Below, piece after piece: positions 57,289 through 64,000 of a stretch of DNA of 64,000 nt. The notes beneath the pieces were generated by a model. The model searched no databases and was not told the DNA's origin. It saw only the letters and a list, made by a program, of their open reading frames with translations. Origin of the DNA: Clonostachys chloroleuca (Eukaryota; Ascomycota; Sordariomycetes; Hypocreales; Bionectriaceae); contig JBANAY010000004.1 in NCBI GenBank assembly GCA_037952775.1, forward strand, positions 8,060,001 to 8,124,000. Direction: 5' to 3'. The first letter of the stretch is position 1. Each line of letters begins with the position of its first letter. The translations under genes and the position numbers were made by a program.

Positions 57289-59179
57289 ATGGCTGTACAA
57301 CACAACAAAGACGAAAACCCTATGGCAGATCTCACAGGGGCGATCGGCCCGGGCTCTGCTAAATCCCCCAACGCTGATCATGTTGAAGACCTGGAAGTGA
57401 AAGGTGCACCCGCTCCAGAGTTCACCCCAGCTGAACAGAGACGAATCATGTAGGACAGTCTCCGACTTACTGTATCATGAAATCAACATGCTAACCCAGG
57501 CCACAGCCGACGCATCGATATCAACCTTCTACCAATTCTGGGGATAATGTATTCGATTTCCCTGGTCGACCGTACGAATCTCGGGCTAGCATTAGTTGCT
57601 GGTATGCAAGAGGACCTAGGACTCGCAGTTGGCGATCGATATACCATTTTGGTGATGGTGTTTTTCGTGGCGTACATGTGAGTTTTCCATGCCGTCATGT
57701 ATCCTGGACAAGCCGCTAATTTACTCCTGAAGCCTATTCGAAATCCCGAGCGTGAGTCTAAGATGGCACGGTACCGATCGACCCTTACATCGACTAACAA
57801 CAATATCAGAATTTCATCCTGCCTAGAGTTGGACCAGCGAACTGGTTAGCTTTCTTAGGTGCATCTTTTGGTGCAATTCTGATTGGCATGGGATTTACCT
57901 ACCATTGGGGTACCATGGCCTTATGCAGAGCTCTCTTGGGAGTATTCGAAGCGGGATTTCTTCCTGGTTAGTTGCCTTTTGCCCGATAGATGGCTGCTTA
58001 ACGTACTGACATTCGTTAGGCTGCACATATCTAATCACTTGCTGGTACACACGGTTTGAAGTTGGCAAGCGAATGTCTGCATTTTGGATTCTTTCAGTTC
58101 TTGCGAGCGGATTCTCTGCCATCCTAGCTTATGCCTTGACGTTGCTGAGTGGACAACAAGGACTTAAAGGGTGGCGCTGTATGTTTTACCCCACAGATCT
58201 CTGTAATGCTCGCCTCTACTGCCGAGACCTAACCAAAGCTAAATAGGGATCTTCATCATCGAGGGTGCCATAACCGTCGCAGTCTGCTTGCTCGGATGGT
58301 TCATCATCGTTGACTTCCCAGCAAAGGCCCATAAACTCCTCAAGCCCGCTGAACGACAATTCGTTATCAACCGCCTGAACGAGGACCGAGGTGACGCTGA
58401 AGAAGACGAAGTTACTAGTAGCAAGATATTGCACCATCTCAAAGACTGGAAGCTCTATTTTTGGGCTTTCAATCTCATGGCGTCAACTCTGCCTGGGTAC
58501 GCGTACTCATACTTTCTCCCCGTTATCCTCCGCGACGGCATGGGCTACAACCGGGCCATGTCTCAGCTCCTTAGCGGGCCTCCGTATGTTCTGGCCGCCA
58601 TCATGGCTGTTGTATCTGGGTGGCTCGGCGATCGCTACAAGATTCGAGGTCCAATTATTGCAGTGCATCAAATCCTCACGGCAGCCGGCATGCTGATTAC
58701 TGCTTATGCAAAAGGAAACGCCGCTCGCTATTTTGGCGCATTTCTAGGTATGATATTGAAATCTGTTGACTCTATCCAAGGTATGAAGCTAACATGACTA
58801 CACCAGGGATTGGATTCCTACAATTTTGTGTTCCAGGTGTTTTGACTTTTCAAGCCAACAATATCATGTCTCACTCGAAGAGGGCCGTCGGCACGGCTAC
58901 CTGTCTCATTGGTGGCGGGGTTGGTGGGATCATTGCAAGCTCCGTATTCATTGCGAAGGAAAGCCCACACTACACGGTAAGTAACAGAACGATGGTTCCT
59001 CGAGTCTGGATGTAGACACTGATGATAAACAGACGGGTATATGGGTAACATTTGCCATCTCCATGGTTAGTGTGAGCATGATTACAATTCTTGACATCTA
59101 CTTGTGGAAGCAGAATAAGGCTGCCAGAGCTGGCAAAGTCTTGAATCCAAATGTGGCAGGATGGTTGTACACACTCTGA
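57289..59179 (+). CDS. Dal5-type MFS transporter (anion:cation symporter family)
   Basis: Eight exons (57289-57449, 57507-57677, 57733-57751, 57810-57966, 58020-58178, 58247-58747, 58807-58976, 59033-59179) encode 494 aa with twelve-helix MFS topology. Family marks are RRIDINLLPILGIMYSISLVDRTNLG in helix 1, LFEIPSNFILPRVGP at the third-helix loop, CRALLGVFEAGFLPGCTYL in helix 5 and the cytosolic loop DFPAKAHKLLKPAE. The third exon is only 19 nt and is needed for the LFEIPS motif. The family carries organic anions such as allantoate, ureidosuccinate, biotin or nicotinate in fungi; the substrate here is unknown. It sits at the plasma membrane by inference. Its location between two regulators fits uptake or export linked to the local cluster. 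Confidence 0.9.
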
Positions 59180-59883
59180 ATTAGAAGACCGTTCTCTTCA
59201 AGATCACATGTCATTCAATGATTCATGCGGGTGGATATAAGAATATAGATCCATTGGATGGCCCAGGATATTATACATACCAAATTTTCAATATCAGTCA
59301 GTGCACCGTTGAGATTTGAGATATTGCACCTAGTTTGAAGATCTTTCAGCTACCCTATGCCTTTGAATACTTGCGATACCGAATGCCTCCAAACCTTATT
59401 AACACAGCAGCATCAAAGATAATTGTTCAAAAAAGCGTTCACATTTTTGCGAGACACTTGAAAATGATACGTTGACATCCTAATTAACATAAGTGTCACA
59501 GGGGATGGGAAGGTATTATGTATGTTGAGTTGCAAAGTATATACTCTGGGAACTCTGGTCAGATTTTGGTCCTCGGCTAATCAAGTCGCAAATCGCCTTA
59601 GAGCACTACTGAGTATATATCTATAAATAGTACAGCAAGATAGTATTGTTTAACCATCATAATTGATCAGGGCTCTGAGCAACAACTGTGCATACCCAAG
59701 GAAACAATCTTTGCCCAAGTCACGTGGATCAGATCTCAGGGGTACCCCGCAAAATGCCTAAATCCCGGGGTAATCTGACCAAACACCTGAAGGCTGGGGC
59801 AAGAAGAGGTCCATCGTCCGTTCTCTTTTGAATCAATCGACTTAACACACCCAACCACACCTCTCCAGAGCCGATTTCAAGTC
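59180..59883. other. Intergenic region
   Basis: 704 bp upstream of the bZIP gene, AT-rich in its first half. It contains an E-box and a GGGGTACCCC palindrome near the bZIP gene, listed separately. No gene found. Confidence 0.4.
59721..59776 (+). promoter_or_regulatory. CACGTG E-box and GGGGTACCCC palindrome upstream of bZIP gene
   Basis: CACGTG lies at 59721-59726, a perfect 10-bp palindrome GGGGTACCCC at 59739-59748 and CGGGGTAATCTG at about 59765-59776. They sit 108-163 bp upstream of the ATG at 59884. CACGTG is a usual bHLH/bZIP target, so self-regulation is possible. Based on sequence only. Confidence 0.35.
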
Positions 59884-61341
59884 ATGACGCCAACATCGGC
59901 CGATGAAAACAATGCAGCTAGTAGGCGAGCCAAGAAGAGAGAGCTGGATCGTCGAGCTCAGCGAGCCGCTCGAGAGCGCAACCGGAATCGGATTGCTCAC
60001 CTAGAAGAGACAATTGAAGCCATGAAAGCGCATGATTCCACCAACAAGGCGGCTAATTTGATGGACCAACTGGCTCGGGTGAAGTTGGAACGCGATCGAT
60101 TGGTTGAGACACTGCAGTCCATTAGCGATCTGGCTGGACGTCATGGCTGTTCAATTCCAAAGGCAGCGGAACCTACTCATCTTGGAGGTAGCCAGAGCGG
60201 CCAGCACGCTGTGGGAGAAGGAAGAGTCGCTTCGCCCATACCATCAACGGAATCCTTTGTAGAAGGCCTTGCGATAGAGTCAAACTTGGATCTTCAATCG
60301 ATCGCTAGCCCTCTGCTCGGAGCTGGCCAGTCTGGGACTCAACTTGTTGTCGAAGCAAACGACCAGCTCGACTTGGACCCTGAAACCCTTCCAATATTCT
60401 CTGCATCAGACGGCCTCATCTTACCGGAGCCCTTGGGAGTTTGCGATTGTATTCTGCCTCCAGCGCCCATCGGTGTCACTGGTTCGTCTGACACAGCCGA
60501 TTCGAGCATCTGGAAGAGTGCAAATCAAATTCTCGGCCTGAATCCATCCTTACCACAGAGTACGCTTCGGATAGAGGATAAAACATCCGAAGACTTGCCA
60601 GTCCGCGCTATTCTACGGGGATGGAATTCGTTCGATAGCGGAGACTTACCACCCTTGTGGCAAATACTACGACAAACTGACACCCTCCAATTCCGAGGAT
60701 GTAGGGATGTGGAAAGATTGGCAATCATGGTTATGATGCATCGTATCCTCCGGTGCCAAGCTGATACTTCCAACGAACGGTGGAAAAAACTCCCGCCGTG
60801 GCTACAAGGCAGGTATGTAAATTTTCACTCGATTCCTTGCCCATTGGAACAAAATTTGACTCTTGACGTACACATAGGCCGTCCCAAATGCTGCCACATT
60901 CCCCGGCCGTTGACTTCTTTGTATGGTTAGTAGCAACCTTCTTCCCTTCTCCCTAGGGTTATTCTTATCTAAAATATGTTTTCCAGGCCAGGAGTACGAG
61001 AACGCTTCGTGTTTTTCCAGCACCGCTACTGCTCAAATACGTTCTGGAAGGTTTTTGCAGAATCCTTCCGATTGTTGTGGCCCTTCGAATTCCGAGATTG
61101 CTATCAGAGAAACGTCATGACTGGAGCATATTCTTTGTCACCCGCATTCGAGAACCGCCTATATGATATCAACTGCTGGGCGATGACGAATGATTTCTTT
61201 TACCATTTTCCAGACTTTCGCTCCGATATACCAAGCGCGCAGAATATCACGAGCCTCCAGTTTCGGCACCAGCCTGAGAGCGAAGACTCGGGACAGCAGA
61301 GTAACAACTCTCTGTCATACCACCTCGATACCATGTTTTAA
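59884..61341 (+). CDS. bZIP-like regulator with DUF3425 domain
   Basis: Exons 59884-60812, 60878-60925 and 60987-61341 (introns 65 and 61 bp) encode 443 aa. The basic region AASRRAKKRELDRRAQRAARERNR leads into a leucine-zipper-like helix (RIAHLEETIEAMK...LARVKLERDRLVETL). The middle is low-complexity and acidic. The C-terminal third is the DUF3425 domain, recognisable by QMLPHSPAVDFFVW and PGVRERFVFFQHRY with FWKVFAESFRLLWPFEF. This bZIP plus DUF3425 layout is common in fungal regulators of secondary metabolism and stress, e.g. relatives of AflR-independent bZIP factors. The 48-nt second exon carries the start of the DUF3425 signature. Target genes unknown. Confidence 0.85.
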
Positions 61342-61567
61342 TTAACAATTCTGTGAAATTTGAAATTGAATGTATTATGTATTGAGATATATATAGAAAT
61401 AACGACGCTTCTTACAGCTCCTGATATGCTTGATAGCTCACAGGCTCCGAAAGATGCCACGACTTATCCATGGAGCCAGATTTTGTCCTCTCCTGTTTTA
61501 AATAATCGCCCACCTTACACTTTGTAACATTATGCTGGGGAATGCAATGCCTGCGTCTGAAATCACA

Positions 61568-63155
61568 TTAATAGCGGTCCATCCACCCCAGTCTCTTGCA
61601 AACAACAGTAGCACCGCCCAAGACTGCAGTCACTCCCGTGAAGACAATGAGCGGCCCATAGCCACTTCCCCATGCCGACGCTGCTTCATCCTTCCATGGA
61701 AGGTTCTTTATGAGCGCTTCGCTGAGTGGCCCCGACACGGCATTACTCAGTCCACGCCCCGCAGTCATAACACCCAAGATCATGATAGGATCGTACGATG
61801 CAGCCCTGTTCTCCCCAGCAGGTGACTCGTCCGCTGACATGGCACTAGATATGATGTCTTGTGTCATGGCCGGCCAAATAGACACATATGAACTTGCAAA
61901 AAGTCCATAGAGGATGCAAAAGGCGTAAAGTGTGGCTAGGTTGCTGGCCAGGCCCCAGAGGAGAAAGGTGGATAATGTGGCGCCTAGCGTGGAGATGATC
62001 AGACAGGTCGAAATCCTAAATTTATCGGTGAGGGACCCCATGGCAATCATGCCGATGACAGCCGAAACGTTTATGAGCATGACTGTCAAGGCAGCTAGAA
62101 AGTGTCCCGCGCCTAGAAAAGAGCGGGCATATGTAGGTAGATAGACAGCAGGGAAAAAGAACCCGATGGATTCAGCCATGTTGGCGAATTGGTAGAAAAG
62201 GAATGTCTTGTCTAAGAGGAACGTGAGTTTGTAAGGTTTCGCGTGTGTGGACGAGCTTATCGGGAGGCGAGGCCGAACAAAATAGATGAGCGGCATTGTG
62301 ACGATCAAAAGAGTGACAGCCCATATGCGTAGAGCGGTTCTGAAGCCATATTTCTCAAGCAAGAACTCGAGTAGTAAAGGGATGAGGAAACCGCCGGTAC
62401 CTGTTCCGGACCACACGATTCCAAATGCCAGGCCCCTGCGAGAGATGAACCACTCATCCAGGTATAGCATACACGGGCAGTAGCATGTGCAGGCTGCGAT
62501 GGCGTAAAATATCCCTTGAGTAACGATGAGTTGCGGCACAGTCATGGCAAATGAAGATGCCACTAAAGATAGAGACATGGCCAGAAGGCCAGCTATAGGG
62601 CCATATAGGGTTGCGCGGGGGTAGAGCCGTTGCAGGAGTACAACTATGGGGAAGCCCATGTAACTAACACCCTACGATTGAAGTGAATGTTAGTAGCGGC
62701 AAGCCATACGAGGGGATTTCCAACATACGATAGCACAAGTTCCAATCGTTGCGATACCAGAAGACCCAGAAAAGGGCTCATGAGTCTGATAGTAATCTTG
62801 GAAGAGGCCAAAAGAAAATGGAAATCCTATATTCGCCGAGGCAACCACGCGTCAGCACAGTGTAAGGTCGGAAGAAGATAACGCCTAATTGCTTACCCCA
62901 AACAACCGCTTCGATCAGGAAGCTCGCAGCAAGGAACAACCAAGCGCTCCTTCCTCTATCTGTAGGTGGCAAGCAGAATTCAGGTTGTCCAGCCAGGACC
63001 GTGGTTGCTGCTCCAATTTGTGGAGGAGGTGTTTCATATCCGGAGGCTTTGGGTGAAGTGGTGTATTTAGTGTGCGAGGTTTTGCTGGTGGTGCGGACTG
63101 CCGCATTGTAGCTCTCTGAGAGCTTGGAAAGCTCAAGAACGGTTGTTGTAGCCAT
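61568..63155 (-). CDS. SLC16-like MFS transporter
   Basis: Exons 62897-63155, 62729-62826 and 61568-62671 (introns 70 and 57 bp) encode 486 aa. A polar N-terminal tail of about 70 residues is followed by twelve predicted helices. GRSAWLFLAASFLIEAVVWG starts helix 1. The MCT-like loop signature DEWFISRRGLAFGIVWSGTGTGGF and VIGMIAMGSLTDKFR in the middle are typical of fungal monocarboxylate-permease-like proteins (SLC16-related), which carry lactate, pyruvate, aromatic acids or nicotinate. The substrate here is unknown. It is convergent with the bZIP gene, and no signal for organelle targeting is seen. A plausible importer or exporter for the adjacent cluster (inference). Confidence 0.88.
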
Positions 63156-64000
63156 GAGAATCTCACTCTTTTTTCTCTTTGTTTAATTCAATGCTTCTTT
63201 GGATCTTAGGAAGCATGAAGGCCAATAAATAGACAGAACATCGGCAACCGGAACCGAATATCGGGATGTGAAGGTTTTGCTTGATAAGCCGACGGGGGTT
63301 AATTCTCTTAGCACATCCTAGATCTCTTCCAAATACGGAAAGTACCATACAAAACTTGCATTATCTACCCTCAACACTAGAGGAGGGGCAACTAACTAAA
63401 CAGCTTTCCACTACTTTAAAGGTGGAGTCTTCGGTTCCAATATCGGTGACAAGTAGAGCCTGATCTCGTGCTCGGCTTACAACCGCAAGAAAGACGGGCA
63501 CAAGGGCCCAACGTGCCAACCCGATGTAGCCCTGGTTCAACACGGCTTGGTCCAGAATTTACCGGACCGGAACCAAGCCGGAAACACATCTGGCAGCCAT
63601 AACCAGAAACAAGGCAAGAAACGCAAGATCTTGCTTCTGTATATATGATCCCGGTGAGGGAAAAGCCAAAAAGAAGCGGAACATAACGGACGATGAAGTC
63701 GAGAAACTTAAGCCTACCATAAGTTCACTACGTGCCAACCGCGAGGGTCATAGGAAAATCAGCTAGCGCCGCTTCTATTACTTGGAAAGCCGAACTAACA
63801 TGATGAAGCATGAAAACAATATCGATCTCGTTTCTTTCCTACCTCACACTAACTCTCCAAGATCTCCAAACTATAGTAGGGGTGATATTCGAGGAAAGGG
63901 AGGACCTTGCCTTCAATATCATGTATCCCTGAATGATCACGAGCTCCATAACTCTCACCACGTGAGTTCTGGTAGGGTGATACGTTTTTTCTGTACGCCT
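63156..64000. other. Right-end region without an assigned gene
   Basis: 845 bp. Two frames look coding-like but are not placed. One is a minus-strand frame at 63361-63543 with AVVSRARDQALLV, which recalls the end of DNA2/NAM7-type helicases. The other is a plus-strand frame ending at about 63766 with a Lys-rich stretch (GEGKAKKKRNITDDE). Either could be a remnant or the edge of a gene outside the window. Confidence 0.3.

Noticed and set aside
1..64000. tRNA, rRNA, CRISPR or intact transposon
   Set aside because: No convincing tRNA B-box with paired arms, no regular spaced repeats, no inverted or long terminal repeats and no transposase-like motif were seen.

Overview
The window looks like a nuclear contig of a filamentous ascomycete (Pezizomycotina; an Aspergillus/Penicillium-type Eurotiomycete fits best, but this is an inference). 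The evidence is short GT-AG introns of 45-75 bp, HET, Zn2Cys6, DUF6604-like and ankyrin/CorA-like genes, a fungal type III polyketide synthase and PTS1 (SKL) peroxisomal tails. I see no tRNA, rRNA, CRISPR array or intact transposon. All exon joins below were worked out by eye from splice signals and reading-frame continuity.

Left part (1-36 kb): a divergent pair of secreted PstS/PBP-like proteins, one broken by a stop (1.9-5.4 kb); a HET-domain gene (5.8-8.0 kb); a peroxisomal copper amine oxidase (8.2-10.3 kb); a double GFA-domain protein (12.0-13.1 kb); two divergent genes with a Tse2-like ADP-ribosyltransferase toxin fold (13.2-14.9 kb); a broken ankyrin/CorA-like locus (15.1-19.6 kb); a frame-broken DUF6604-like gene (20.6-23.1 kb); a GT31-type glycosyltransferase (25.2-26.7 kb); a processive GT2 polysaccharide synthase with a frameshift (27.8-29.8 kb); a bicupin (30.1-31.0 kb); an ABM-like protein with a zinc ribbon (31.8-32.4 kb); a Zn2Cys6 regulator (32.9-34.9 kb); and an F-box/ankyrin pseudogene (35.2-36.2 kb). 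HET, toxin-fold, ankyrin and DUF6604 genes lie close together and several are damaged, which resembles a fast-evolving fungal self/non-self region.

Middle (37-41 kb): a DUF3632-like gene, a 125-aa orphan and a DUF7730/2EXR-like gene.

Right part (42-63 kb): a plausible specialised-metabolism neighbourhood. It holds a cytochrome P450, an OSBP/Osh4-like lipid-transfer protein, a membrane protein with a methyltransferase-like motif, an AIF-type FAD oxidoreductase, a four-helix membrane protein, a complete type III PKS with its Cys-His-Asn triad, a peroxisomal enoyl-CoA hydratase, a Zn2Cys6 regulator, a Dal5-type transporter, a bZIP/DUF3425 regulator and an SLC16-like transporter. A reasonable reading is that peroxisomal CoA chemistry supplies or trims acyl-CoA for the PKS, P450 and FAD enzymes tailor the product, two regulators control expression and two MFS proteins move substrates or product. 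The cluster boundaries are not proven by the sequence.

Roughly six loci carry premature stops or frame breaks. The F-box/ankyrin one shows only nonsense changes and no indels. The breaks in the DUF6604 and GT2 genes fall in homopolymers and could be assembly errors.
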